This document shows positions 1 through 11,371 of a stretch of 64,000 nucleotides of DNA, one piece after another (position 1 is the stretch's first letter; each line of letters starts with the position of its first letter). Both the position numbers and the translations under genes were made by a program. Source of the stretch: Eulemur rufifrons (Eukaryota; Chordata; Mammalia; Primates; Lemuridae); assembly GCF_041146395.1 (NCBI RefSeq), contig NC_090990.1:48839501-48903500 (forward strand), given 5' to 3'. The notes beneath the pieces are model-generated. The model saw only the letters and a program-made list of their open reading frames with translations, was not told where the DNA came from and ran no database searches.

Positions 1-124
1 TACTCGACACTCCAATTATTTCATGTGTAGGGTGTCTCTCTCTCCAAAAGTTATAAAAACTTCTCATTACTACTGTTGATAGGAATAAAAAAGCTGCCAT
101 ATGTTAACTACCTACTATGCACCA

Positions 125-480
125 GACACTTTTCATTCATCCAACACTCATTCACTAATTCATTCAAAAATATTTACTGAGCACCTAGATTCCACATGTT
201 GCGTCAGGATACAGTGGATTAAAGAACAAAACTAGAAGCAATCCCTGCTCTCCTAGAGGTTGCACTTCTATGAGGGAGGCAAACAGTAAGAGAACAAACA
301 CCTGTATGATGATAAATAGTGATAATTTTATGAAGAAAAAGAGCAGGGTACTGTGGGAAGAATATTGAATATTACTTGGAAGGATCAGGGCTTGTTAGAC
401 TTTTGACCATTTGTCTATTCCAAGTATGATGGGGGAACATCAGGGCTTTTAAAGCAGAGGTGTGATGATCTAATTTAGGT
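125..480 (-). repeat. L2 LINE 3' end, antisense
   Basis: The plus strand reads as the reverse of the L2 3'UTR: clustered 'CATTCA' repeats, 'ATATTTACTGAGCACCTA', then a diverged 'AACAAAACTAGAAGCAATCCCTGC' type block (seen split) and a 'GTGATGATCTAATTTAGG' tail. The fragment is highly diverged and no coding part is present. Confidence 0.7.
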
Positions 481-524
481 TTCAGAGAATGGTGAGTGAA
501 AAGGGGGCCATTTTGGAGGCATTT

Positions 525-680
525 ACAATAAATATATGCAACATCTCCTGTAATAAGTGTCATTATTCTCACTTTCATGAGAAACAGGGTCAGTGAAGTG
601 AAATGATTCACCCCAACTTTTCTAGTAAGTGTCAGAACCAGGACTCACAGCCCAATTTGTCCCACACCTGAGCCAAGAGA
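525..680 (-). repeat. MIR SINE, antisense
   Basis: Shows the reverse of the MIR core: a 'GAGAAACAGGGTCAGTGAAG' block, 'AGTAAGTGTCAGAACCAGGA' and the region of the tRNA-derived head. Ancient and diverged. Confidence 0.6.
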
Positions 681-689
681 TGTAACCAC

Positions 690-3490
690 GGCATCCTCAC
701 CCACAGCTCTCACTGCTTAGAAATTCCTTTGTAACCACCCTCTCTATCCTCATGCCTATTCATTTCCAGAAAGTAATACAGTACATGGTTGGCTCTGGGA
801 AGATCTGTTGAGTTTATTTTTTTGTCATTTACAATTCAGTTCTCTAAAGAATGCCCTCAGGTAACCTCTCCCAGCTCTCTCCCTGTGCAGCCCCCTCCAG
901 GCAGCTCCTGCTTCCTCCCCGCTGGGGCAGGGGGAGGAGGAGTTCCTGGGGGCTGCTGTCTGGGCCCCCACCCAGCCACTAACAAAGCTTTGAAATGAAA
1001 ATGAAATCATAAAATCTCATAGAATCTGCTCAACTTCCTGTTCCTTTTCATATGCCTTTCCATGGATATTCAAGGACCCGGCCTCAATAGGTTGTAAATC
1101 TGCTTGGTGGAGCGATTTCACATGCAGGAGAGAAATTCTTCCCTTGCAAGCCCTTGCAAGCCGCCTTAATGACTTGAGGAGGCTGGGGCCCCACGCTGCT
1201 GCCAGAGTGGGAATGCCAGGCATCTGGACAAAGCCTGCCTCCCCAGGCCTCGGTTTCCCCACCAGGGCTCAACGGTGTCTGAGGGCCTCCCACAGTGCCT
1301 TGTAGAGGATACATTCCATAAATATTTATGAATTAATGAATTATTAGCTCTGAAAAATGGGCGATATAGTAGGTCCCTCACAGCGTGGTTGAGGTGATTA
1401 AATAAAGCAACAGTGCTGGAAGTTCCTAGGAGAGGAAGTTGCCTCACAGCCTCCCTCCCTCCCCTCTCCCTCTCCTCCCTCCTCTCCCTCCTCCTTTTCT
1501 GCCTCCACTCCATGAGCAGCCACGTCTCCTTCAGCCCCTTTCTGCTTCCGGCTTTTGAACCTCTTCCTCCAGCTTCTGTTTTTAGCAGGAGAGTTTCTAC
1601 CTCAGAAGCTGGCAGAAGAGCTGAGAGCAAAACTTTTCAAAGGAAGCCCCAGAGCCAGGGATCTCTTAAAAGCCCTCCAGCCAGGTGTGGGAAGATCTGA
1701 GAGCTCTGGAGAGGCCTTGCCTGGGTATTTCTCCCACAGCCTGCTAGGGGCTGATAGACCGGAAAGCCGAACTCTTCCTATGGCCTTTCTTCTTGGAAAT
1801 ATTTCAGGGAGGATGAGGACACAGTGAGGTTTCCGACTTGGTTTGCCTTTGGGAAAACACTGAACTTTACTTGCCACCCAGCTCCAAACATAAACAATTT
1901 GTAAACTGCGTTGGCCATCCAGCATTGGACTTGCATTCAGGAGCTCTCTAGTTTAGCATTCACAAGTGAATCTATGCTTTCACTGCTAGTTTATAGTAGA
2001 TGTTTGTCTCTCCACCAATTCACAGTTTCTCCAGGATACAGATTCTTCTTTTCCATCTCTGGTACTAGTATCTGATATACTAGTGGGGTTCCAAAAAAGC
2101 CTGTTGAATAAATGAGTGGGTTTATTTAGTGCAAAGCCCTGCTATATAAAGGTGAAGGAAAAAAGGGTCCAAAACTCAAGAAACCTGCAACCTTCCAGGG
2201 AAGACACATAGACATACACAAGCAGCTGTCATTTGTAACAGTAGATACTATGTTACAGAATCCAGTGTTCAGAATTTGTTAGTCCATCCATCAGCACTTA
2301 CTCTTTAAAATATAATCGATGCTGTAAGAAAACTATTTTGTATCAGGGACAGAAAAGGTGTCATGTGAGTTGGTCATTTTTCAGTTTACATTATGCTGAT
2401 GAGACCAAACTTAACTGACACCTTTTTGCCAGGTGAGCTGGCACTCCGGAGTTTATTAACATTTCATCAGTGTTATTTATCATATGAGTAACAACGTTGC
2501 CTAGGAATGGAGTGATACACATAAGTCAGGTTTAAAGCTACCTGCTTGTAGTATCATTCTCAAGGTCTCTTTTGAATCTGTATTTAATGATTTCTCTCCC
2601 TCCCCTCCTCCCACTCCGTCACCATCATCACGAAAATAAATCAGAAGTTCTAAGTCCTGTCAGAAGCCTGCTGGGGAACTGTCTGCCTGTTTCTCACCGC
2701 AGTCTTCCTTTGAGGTTTCAATGTAATCTTTAGTTGCTGTCAGCTCGAAGAGGAAAAAAAAAATCAACACAGTATTATGTTGAAATCCATAAGGGGCATT
2801 TTTCAGTTGCCTCCTTGCAGAGTGGGCCTACAGGTTGGAAATGGACCATGACACAGTTACACACTCCAATTTTCAGCTGGGGACTTATAACTCACATTGT
2901 GATCTGTGATATGTGGCAGGAAAGCTGGTGTTACAAGGGGCCATGTTAAATGTAAGACATGAAAAAGTAATAAGGGTGGATTCCTCCCTCTGCAAAACTA
3001 ATCAGCCATCCTTGAAAGGCTTGGCATTGTAATAGCAAAATAATTTGTCAGAAGAAAAGCCACTGAGGTATCCACACATGAAAAACTCATGCAATCTCAC
3101 TCCTCTATAGAAGGACTGAAGACACGCTTCCAGGATAGACCCCGTCTTAACAGCCATGGACACTGATTGTAATAAATTTCAAATAAAAGCCTACAGTCAG
3201 AGAACCATCTAGAAACCTGGCCAAGATCAATGATCTATCTTGTTATCCATCACCAGGGGCACCAAATATTAATACCTTTGCCTGACAGCTGCTCTCAAGT
3301 TTTGTATCTAGAGCATTCTAGGCTCAAGCCAGTGCTTTTTCTGGGAACAAGTAGTTCACATTTGATCCAAGCACTCCTACCTCTTTACTGGCTTAAGGTA
3401 TTTTTCCTCCCGGCTTCTCTGGTTTGAATTATGGTAGCTGCCCTCTTCTGTTTTAACTCTGGGACTGCTCCCTTGGCCTAACCCAAGCAG
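690..3490. other. Mostly unique sequence, no gene seen
   Basis: No exon, RNA gene or clear transposon is recognised. Short reading frames lie on both strands (for example 1166-1630 minus and 1413-1700 plus) but overlap one another, lack family similarity and are probably chance. Weak L2/MIR-like scraps occur near 1300-1400 and 2030-2110. The GC content is locally higher at 850-980 and 1430-1700. Confidence 0.6.
1448..1516. repeat. Polypyrimidine (CCT-rich) tract
   Basis: Almost pure C/T on the plus strand for about 60 bases, made of irregular CTCC/CCCT units. This strand asymmetry could favour triplex (H-DNA) structure; no function is evident. Confidence 0.85.
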
Positions 3491-3499
3491 AAGACCTGG

Positions 3500-3622
3500 A
3501 TTTTAAACAGTCTTTTAGGAGCAATTTCACCTTCGCTGAGTCTTCAGTTTTCTCATTTATAAAGTAGCATAACAATATCCTCCTCATAGAGTCTTGGTGG
3601 AAATTCTTAGCTTTACGTTTGG
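3500..3622 (+). repeat. MIR SINE fragment
   Basis: Has the MIR-like order 'CTTCAGTTTTCTCATTTATA', then 'AATATCCTCCTCATAGAGT' and 'TTGGTGGAAATT', corresponding to the core through the 3' part. Confidence 0.55.
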
Positions 3623-3774
3623 GTCATGGTCAAGATTCCTTTAGCACTTTCACAACTAATCATGTGTAAACAACAAAAAGGGATCAATTATTTCTGTTTC
3701 ATAGTTGTGTCCTCAGTTAAAAGAAAGAGAAATGATATACATTTGCCTTTCTCATTTGTACATAAAAATATAAC

Positions 3775-5668
3775 TATAAACAATTAGAACTAATTAATTG
3801 GGCCCAGTTGCAGGACACAAAGTTGACACATAAAAACCAGTTGCATTTCTATACACCAAAAATGAGCAACTAAAAAGAAAATTAAAAAATGATTCCATTT
3901 ATAATAGCATCAAAAAGAATAAAATACTTAGAAACAAGTGTAAGCCAAGGAGACAAAAGACATACGCTAAAAACTATAAAATATTGCTAAAAGGAATTAA
4001 ACAAGACCCCAATAAGTGGAAAGATATCCCATGCTCATGGACTTAATATTGTTAAGATGTCACTACTATCCAAAGCAAGCTACAGATTCAATGCAGTCCC
4101 TATCAAAATCCCAATGACATTTTTGCTTAAATAGAAAAATTCATCCTAAAATTCATGTGGAATCTCAAGGGACCTCAAATAACCAAAACAAGCTTGAAAA
4201 AGAACAATGTTTGTCTTACATTCTTACATTTCCTGATTTCCAAACTTTCTTCAATGCTACAGTAATCAAAACAGTGTGGTACTAGCATAAAGACAGACAC
4301 ATAGAACAATGATGTGGCATAGAAAACTCAGAAATAAATCCTCCTATATATGGTCAAATGATTTTTGACAAGGGAGCGAGGCCATTCAATGGGCAGAGGA
4401 TAGTCTTTCCCACAAATGGTGTTGGGAAAACTGTACATACACATGCAAAGAATAAAGTTGGACCCTTACTTTCTGCCATATACAAAAATTAACTCAAAAT
4501 GGAGCAAAGACCTAACATAAGAGCTAAAACTATAAAACTTTTAGAATAAAACAGGGTAAAAAAAAAACCTTCATTTGCATTGGATTTAGCAATAACTTCT
4601 TGGATATGGAACCAAAAACACAGGCAACAAAAGAAAAATAGATAAATTGGACTTCATCAAAACTAAAAACTTCTGTGCATCAAGGGATACCATCAACAAA
4701 ATGAAAAAGCAATCTATCAGAGTGGGAGAAAATATTTGAAAATCAATATCTGATAAGGACTTAATATCCAGGATACATAAATAACTCCTACAACTCAACA
4801 ACAACAAATACAAATAATCCAGTTCAAAAATGAGCAAAGACTTGAATAGATATTTCTCCAAAGAAGATACACAGATGGCCAATAAGAACATGAAAAGATG
4901 CTCAACATTTCTAATCATAAAGGAAATGCAAATCAAAACCACAATGAGTTACTACTTCCCATCCATTAGAATGGCTATTGTCAAAAAACAGAAAATAAGT
5001 GTTGGCAAGGATATGGAGTAAATGGAACCTTTGTGCATTGCTGGTGGGATTGTAAAATGGTGTAGCCACTGTGAAAAATAGTATGACAATTTCTTAAAAA
5101 TTAAATGTAGAATTATCATATAATCCAGCAATCCCACTTCTGGGTATACACCAGAAGAATCAAAAGGAGACTGGAACAGATATTTGTACACCAATGTTTA
5201 TAGCAGCATTATTCACAACAGCCAAATGATGGAAAAATCCAAATGTCCATCAGTGGATGAATGGATAAACAAAATGTGGTATATACATACAATGGAATAG
5301 TCTTCAGTCTTAAAAAGGAAGGAAATTCTGACACATACTAGGACATGGCTGGACCTTGAAGAATTAGGCTAAGTGAAATAAGCCAGCCACAAAAAGACAA
5401 ATATTGTATGATTCCACTTATATGAGATAACCGGAGTAGCCAAATTCATAGAGACAGAAAGTAAAATGATGGTTGCCAAGGGCTTGGTGGGGAGGAGAAT
5501 GGGAAGTTGCTGTTTAATGGGTACAGAGTTTCAGTTTGGGAAGATGAAAAAGTATGGAGATGGGTGGTGGTGATGATTCCACAGCAGCATGAATGTACTG
5601 AATGGTATATTTTAAATGTTTAAAATGGTATATTTTATGTTATATACATTTTACCACAACTTAAAAAA
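3775..5668 (+). mobile_element. Old L1 LINE, 3' part (ORF2 C-terminus and 3'UTR)
   Basis: About 1.9 kb of a 5'-truncated sense L1. The text follows ORF2 after the reverse transcriptase: the 'TTGCATTTCTATACACC' block, 'CCATGCTCATGGA', 'GATTCAATGCAGTCCCTATC', and the C-terminal stretch at 4830-5021 encoding an L1-like peptide with 'ANKNMKRCS' and '[11 protein letters not shown]'. The 3'UTR ends with 'GTATATTTTATGTTATATAC' then 'TTTTACCACAACTTAAAAAA'. That 3' end suggests the L1M (MB-like) age class, which is an inference from memory. Many stops; non-functional. Confidence 0.88.
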
Positions 5669-5669
5669 G

Positions 5670-6600
5670 ATAACTTATTATTATAGAGGAAAAACCTTTT
5701 CAGGCTGTGACCACTATTGGACGACAAATTCTGAGAATAATGAGAAATTTGAATTTTATTTGGGACACAATTTCCCCAGATATATCTATCCCTAAGGATT
5801 ATGTGAATTACACCTTTGCAAAATACCACTGTATTTCATGGATTCTATTTTAACTCTGTAGGATAGTGGGTGACCAGGTTGAGAAAATGATAGCATGTTT
5901 CTTGTCTTTTAAAAAGGACAGTTTTTTTTTTTTTTTTTTAGAGAACACTGTGAAATGACAGGGAAATTCTGGAGAGAATCAGACTCTTTATAGGAGTAGG
6001 TGAGAATCCTCTTCAAAAGTACTGAAACAATTGTAGATGAGAGTTGCAGAAGAAGAATCTTATGGATTGAGTGGTCCAAGTCCTCATTTTCTTTTAAATA
6101 AAAGTTTGTTTATATAAGGAACAAGAGGAATGAAAAGGGAAATCCTGCCCTAAGGTGTGGGAAGGGTAGTGCACACCCACTAGCTCTGCCCACACACAAA
6201 GCAATTCCTGGGCACACACACGCTTTTCTCATGGGAACGGTAGCAGCCCACTTGCCAAGGGGCCTGTTTGGTATTCATTAGCTTGGTAAGATCTCCAGCG
6301 ACCAGGTTCTGGCCCTAGCCTTGCCAGCTTACATACTTTACATGTCCCCACACTGACAGCAGGCCCAGCTCTCAGGAGCTGACTCACATTAATTCTGCTC
6401 AGGGGCTGAGTATAGGGAAAAGAGAATTTATGAACTTAGTGTGATTTAGAAATGTCACAGGGACCAAACATATTCAAAGGCATCTCATCCTGCACATTTT
6501 CCTTCCTGTTAAGCAAATCTGTGTGGGAAGCCAAATATTAATCAGAAAAGATTTCTTGGTGAGCAAGAAATCAGAAGTCAGGCATTCAATGTTCATTGAC
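5670..6600. other. Unique sequence, T18 homopolymer, no gene seen
   Basis: A T run at 5922-5939 has no adjacent retroposon body. The rest holds no recognisable exon or repeat. Confidence 0.55.
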
Positions 6601-6607
6601 ATCAAGC

Positions 6608-6735
6608 TAGAGCAGTGTTTCTCAACTCCCCAAAGGTTTGATTTGCTTGTTCTGGGTTTCAGCCTAGGCACAGATTTACCTTCAAACACTGCCCATGTGA
6701 TTTTCATGTACAACCTAGATTTTGAAACACAGGGC
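6608..6735. repeat. hAT-type (MER5-like) non-autonomous fragment
   Basis: Opens with 'AGCAGTGTTTCTCAACTCC', close to the Charlie/MER5-class terminal repeat, and continues into 'CCATGTGATTTTCATGTACA', like the distal part of these elements. Family name uncertain. Confidence 0.45.
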
Positions 6736-6879
6736 TAACGTAGGCTGAGGTACCACCAGGGCTAGGGACTATCTGCTAGATGTCCTTTGGCCAAGGTTCC
6801 CTGTCTGAATAGTGTTCGGGTTCTGCCAATGTCTGCCTCAGAGACTCTTTTTTTATTTTATGGGCAATCCCATCCCCTC

Positions 6880-7000
6880 ATCTTTTCCTTCCAAATGCTC
6901 ATTTCACAGAAGAACAAAGAGGGGAAGTGACTTGCCTAAGGTTATTCAATTAGAAGCAGAATCAGAACTAAAATTACAGTTCTTCTGAACTTCTCTTTAG
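6880..7000 (-). repeat. MIR SINE, antisense
   Basis: Reverse MIR core: 'CATTTCACAGAAGAACAAAG', 'GAAGTGACTTGCCTAAGGTT' and 'GAAGCAGAATCAGAACT'. Confidence 0.75.
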
Positions 7001-7730
7001 GGCTTTCCTACTTCACCTGGCTTTCAGAGCGATGTGCAGGGATTTTATAGTATGGGATTGCCTTGAAGGAACTTAGGTCAGGTCCCCATAGTTCACGTGT
7101 CATCTGTTTTGAAGTTTTTGAAATCTAATGGGGTGCCCCTCCTCTGCTCCCTGCCATACGGTGTTTTTGACTCATGCCAATTAGTTGAGTTGTCTAATTA
7201 TATGACCATCTCAGCCATTATCTTATTTATCTTTTCACCCCTAACCTGCAGCACGTGCCAGGTTCATAAATAAGTAAATTGTGTTAAGTCATTGTGCAGT
7301 AGATGTGAGGTTCTAGAGTTCAGAGAAAGGTCTGGGCTGAAGATGTCAACAGAGACAGCCAACAGATGGTGTGAAGGCTGAGATTCCATCAGGGAAAGCA
7401 CTTGTCTTCCAGACCCTGTAAAGCTGGCCCTGCTCTGGTCTCTGAGCCTGTCTTACAAACCTGGGGAACGTTACTGCCTTATTGGGTCATGTTTTAGCGA
7501 GGGCAAATGCGGAAAACATCTTGTTCACACGAGGGCAATAAACATGTACTCATTGTTTGGGGGTGATACACATGTAAACATCCATAATAGGAGATTTTTA
7601 TGAAGAATAGTCTCTTTAAAAAATTGAATTGAAAATGTGGACATTCTATTAGTAAAAAGTACAGTAAGCTTTTCATAAGGAATCTAAGTTCAAATCAGTA
7701 ACAATTTTTCTTCTATTTCATGTATGCTAC
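7000..7730. other. Unique sequence, nothing recognised
   Basis: No repeat or exon with recognisable similarity. The reading frame at 7494-7676 minus is short, hydrophobic and unsupported. Confidence 0.5.
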
Positions 7731-7930
7731 TTTTTTTTTTTTGAACAAAACAAACTGTCATTTATTACTCCAATATATATCAAGATACAGAGTTAGGTAA
7801 TATTCACCCCAAGCACCTACACCTGGTACTAGAGGGTCAGCATCACTATTGTTTGACTTCGTAGCCCAGTAGCACTGCAAAGTTCTGGAGTGGCTTCCAA
7901 CACCACAATAAGACAAAATTCTGTTCTGAA
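7731..7930 (-). pseudogene. Probable retroposed mRNA 3'UTR (antisense)
   Basis: Read on the minus strand this is a non-repetitive tract with an AATAAA polyadenylation signal (complement of TTTATT at 7761-7766), about 18 bases of spacer, then a 12-A tail (T run 7731-7742). That arrangement is typical of a processed pseudogene or retroposed 3'UTR. No coding portion is visible and I cannot name the parent gene. A possible imperfect TSD ('TTCTATTTCATG' near 7711 against 'TTTCTATGTGAATT' near 7927) is weak. It could instead be a chance A-tract next to unique DNA. Confidence 0.4.
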
Positions 7931-8068
7931 TAGTTTCTATGTGAATTATACTCTCATATTCTAAATATTTGAAAATTAGTAATTCATGTATGACGTATAT
8001 GTAAATAGTAGTTAAACAGACTATTTACCCTTTTCCCCACTATTTTTGGTAGATGGGTGTTTATTTTA

Positions 8069-8421
8069 CAGGAAATGCTTGGGACCAGAAGTGTTTCAGA
8101 TTTGGAATTTTTTCAGATTCTGGATATTTACATATACACAATGAGCATACATAATGAGATATCTTGGAGATGGGACCCAAGTCTAAACATGAAATTTATT
8201 CATCTTTCATATATACCTTTTACATAGCCTGAAGGTAATTTTGTATGATATTTTTAGTAGTTTTGTGCATGAAACAAAGTTTTGACTGTGTTTTGACTGT
8301 GACTTGTCATATGAGATCGGGTGTGGAATTTTCTACTTGTGGCATCATGTCAATGCTCAAACAGTTTCAGATTTTGGAGCATTTCTGATTTCAGATTTTT
8401 GGATGAGGGATTCTCAAGCTG
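8069..8421. mobile_element. TA-flanked MITE-like DNA transposon (pogo/Tigger type)
   Basis: Matches a common primate non-autonomous element whose ends read 'CAGGTTGAGCATCCCTAA'. The right end is present as 'GGGATTCTCAAGCTG' before TA (8422-8423); the left end is TA (8067-8068) then CAG, with the following ~18 terminal bases missing. Internal landmarks: 'GGGACCAGAAGTGTTTCAGA', 'GAGATATCTTGGAGATGGGA' and 'GCATGAAACAAAGTTTTGAC'. I do not recall the exact family name. Confidence 0.7.
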
Positions 8422-8574
8422 TATTTGTACTTAGATGCTTAGTCTTTTTTTGGATTTAATTATTTTATTAAAATTTGGTATGAATCCCTGCTATCCAGGT
8501 GCTCAGCCTTCTTGACTACTCTCCTCAGACACACATGTTATTGAAGCTGGAAAGTTTCCATGGTCCTTCTTACT

Positions 8575-8870
8575 ATTTTTTTCCAGGTTTATTGAAGTAT
8601 AATTGACAAATAAAAATTGTATGTATTTAAGGTGATGATTAAGATATGTATACATTGTTGAAATGATTGCCACAATCAAGCTAATTAACACCTTCATCAC
8701 CTCGTGTAGTTACTTTTGTGTGTGAGTGTGTGTGGCAAGAACACTTAAGAATTACTCTCTTAGCAAATTTCAGTTATATGATACAGTATTGTATTATAGT
8801 CACCATGCTGTACATTAGATGTCCAGAATTACTATTACTTTGTATTCTTTCCAAAGGGTATAGAAATATA
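8575..8870 (-). mobile_element. Old L1 LINE 3' end, antisense
   Basis: Reverse of an L1M-class 3'UTR: 'GGTTTATTGAAGTATAATTG', 'CCACAATCAAGCTAATTAAC' and 'AAGAATTACTCTCTTAGCAA'. The copy at 48774-49142 is a close relative in the same orientation. Confidence 0.75.
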
Positions 8871-8879
8871 TTTTATCAG

Positions 8880-9470
8880 TTCCTTTCATTTTAGTTTTCT
8901 CATTGTCTTCAATTTCAGAATGACAATCTTTAAATTGCTTTTTAATTTTTTATCAAATAACATTTGAAGGTCATTCTTTAAATTAGAATATTGTCTATAA
9001 TGGCCTATAAAAAGGTATGATAAAAAAGGAGAAAAGCATTTATTTTCTCCACTTAGGACAAGAAAAACAAGAGCTGTACTGGCACAAAAGAATTCATCTT
9101 CTCCAGTTTCTGTAGCAAATTCAAATGCTTTGGTTCAAAGAGAAGCAGTGGACCAAATTTCTAGATCTTCATTACCAAAAGCACAAAGTCAACTTGGAGG
9201 ATCACTTTCTTCCATTCCCTCTCTTCATTCTGATTGGCACAAAAGCAAATACATACCTAAAACAGTGAGATTAAATTGAGATGGGTCTCAATAGCAGTCT
9301 TATAAGGTTATAAAATCAAAGAAATCTAGAATTAGAAATAATTAATAGAGCATTTCACTTAGGGATGGCAAATAAGTGATGAGTGATCTGGATCCTCACC
9401 CCCCAGATATCATTAATCAATTATTGGGCCAAAATGCAGCCCTACACAATGCCCTCAGCAGCCACTACCA
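8880..9470. other. AT-rich unique sequence, no gene seen
   Basis: No transposon or exon recognised. Confidence 0.5.
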
Positions 9471-9479
9471 TATAATTGT

Positions 9480-9625
9480 AGTTGCCAATGATGTCCCACT
9501 TAATCTAATCATCTTGCCTTATGAGAACATTAAGGCCCATAAAGGTGAAGTGATTTGCCCAAGGTCATTCAGTGACTGGCAGAGCTGGAACTGGAAGCCC
9601 TGTTCTGTACAATGTAAAATCCATT
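9480..9625 (-). repeat. MIR SINE, antisense
   Basis: Reverse MIR core: 'AAGTGATTTGCCCAAGGTCA', 'CAGTGACTGGCAGAGCTGGA'. The overlapping 109-residue reading frame at 9376-9705 is therefore not a gene. Confidence 0.75.
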
Positions 9626-9639
9626 CTCTTATGTGTCAA

Positions 9640-10455
9640 GTCTATGGACAATTCCAGAGTCCAGCAAAGGCACACGAGGATCTATACAGGGTAAACCATT
9701 TCTAGCTGGAAAGACAGACAGGTGTTTATGGCATCAGGAAACCCAAAGCAGCAGCTAGGACAGATAGCAGAACATTACTGCTCCTCCTCCTTTTCCAAGG
9801 AGAAGGCAGGGGATAGGGGAGGAAAAGGAACAGCTTTCCACAAGTCTTATAATTGTAGAATCCTTGAATCTGTCCCACCAGGTATTGAGGAAGGAAGATG
9901 TCCCCATATACAAGCAGCAGTCCACAAGAGGGGCCACCTGACTCCCTTGCTACTTGTTCAGGTTCCCACAAATAAGGTTTGGAAGTTCTTCAGAAACTAT
10001 TCACTTTCTAAAAACCTTTTTATTATTTGTACAAGAGCAGGTGATAATGCAATGATTGGTTGTGGTGGAACTTTGATCAGACTTAGGGATAAAAAGTTAC
10101 CAAGGTGAGGAGTGTGGCTGGTTGTTTAGTTGTTTCTGAAAAAGCAGAGAATCCCATGGCTGTGGGTTGCACCAACTCGGAAGTCTGCAGTTAGGATGTT
10201 TGATCATGAGGGAAAGGTGTGAAGTAGGTTTGGCAGCAAAGGAGCTAATTCCCATTGATTGTTCTTGCCGTTCCCTTTGAACTCTGGGTGAGGTTAATGG
10301 TTCCTGTAATTCAGAGTGAAAATAGGTGGGTGACAAAGCTCTTGTAGAGAGCCCCCAGAGACTTGAAATCTAGGCTTTGAGTGCTTTTCAAGGACTGAAA
10401 GAAAGATGGCAATGTGGCAACGGGGCAAAGGCAGATTTTGAACATTATTTTTGTT
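9640..10455. other. Unique sequence, no gene seen
   Basis: Several short overlapping frames (for example 9722-10108 plus) have no recognisable domain, no codon pattern and no splice context. Read as non-coding. Confidence 0.5.
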
Positions 10456-10460
10456 TCTTG

Positions 10461-10613
10461 TTTTTTCAGACAGGGCCTCACTCTGGTGCCTGGGCTAGAG
10501 TGCAGTGGCATCATCATAGCTCACTGCAACCTCACACTCCTGGCCTCAAGCCATCCTCCTGCCTCAGCGTCCCAAAGTGTTAGGATCACAGGTGTGAGCC
10601 ACTGTGCCTGGCC
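10461..10613 (-). mobile_element. Alu monomer (FRAM/FLAM type), antisense
   Basis: About 150 bases with a T-rich start, 'CAGACAGGGCCTCACTCTGG', 'TCATAGCTCACTGCAACCTC', and the reverse Alu head 'GTGAGCCACTGTGCCTGGCC'. One monomer only, with no second arm. Confidence 0.85.
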
Positions 10614-10619
10614 TATAAC

Positions 10620-11185
10620 TTGTTTTCATCCAGGATTACTTGCCCCCATATAAAGTGCCACGAAACCCTTCTCCGCTAAACAGAAATAGACTTTAAGGTG
10701 CAGACATAAGCAGCAGTCTGAGGCACGGAGAGGATTAGGAGCAGCTAGGGAGACAAATGTGAAAGTAAGACCAAACTTTCCTTCACCAAAGGGTGTGGGT
10801 GTGGAGAAATATTGTTTCCACCTGGGATGATCTAAGTATGGTTAGCTTTTTTGAGTTGAACTCTCACCTTCCCACAGAATTCAATAACTGGCAAATGTAA
10901 TGGCTGTGGGATTAAATAAAAGGAAGGGCGGTGCCTTAAACCTATTTGGTACAGGGCGTCTGTTTACCGGCCTGTGGGCATTCCATGCCAGTTGATACAT
11001 GGCTTTTGGTTTGGCAATATGCTCATATCTGTATCTCAGAAAAGGAATAATGATGCCATAGACTTTGTCAGTCCTCGGTGGTTCTTTGGGGGATGTCTCT
11101 TTCTTTCACCCAGGTTGGAAGGACCAGAAATTAAGTTAATATGCAACTGGGAAAAGAGCACCTATTGCTTTTGTTGTTATATGTA
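10620..11185. other. Unique sequence, no gene seen
   Basis: No repeat or exon recognised. Confidence 0.45.
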
Positions 11186-11189
11186 TGGG

Positions 11190-11358
11190 AATATTACCAT
11201 GTGCTGAGCACAAAAGCACGAGAACATGCACGTTCTTCCTCACAACACATCCTTACTGTGGTTGTGTAATACTCCCATTTTCCAGTAGGAGGCTGAAGAT
11301 CAGAGAAGTCAGGGCCCCAGCCCAAGATCTCATAGCTGTAAGAGTCAGAGCAGAGATT
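11190..11358 (-). repeat. MIR SINE, antisense, interrupted by L1
   Basis: Reverse MIR core: 'CCATTTTCCAGTAGGAGGCT', 'GATCTCATAGCTGTAAGAGT'. The element is broken at 11359-11371 by the large L1 and seems to resume for a few tens of bases from 16817. Confidence 0.65.
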
Positions 11359-11371
11359 AGAAGTCAGGTCT
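11359..11371 (+). repeat. Target-site duplication, left copy
   Basis: AGAAGTCAGGTCT, identical to 16804-16816, flanks the L1 on its 5' side. Confidence 0.95.

Noticed and set aside
1166..1630. 154-residue minus-strand frame
   Set aside because: Low-complexity Arg/Glu-rich middle arises from the pyrimidine tract; no domain, overlapped by plus-strand frames.
5922..5939. T18 run as the tail of a retroposon
   Set aside because: No retroposon body or polyadenylation signal on the expected side.
9376..9705. 109-residue frame
   Set aside because: Overlaps an antisense MIR across its central part.
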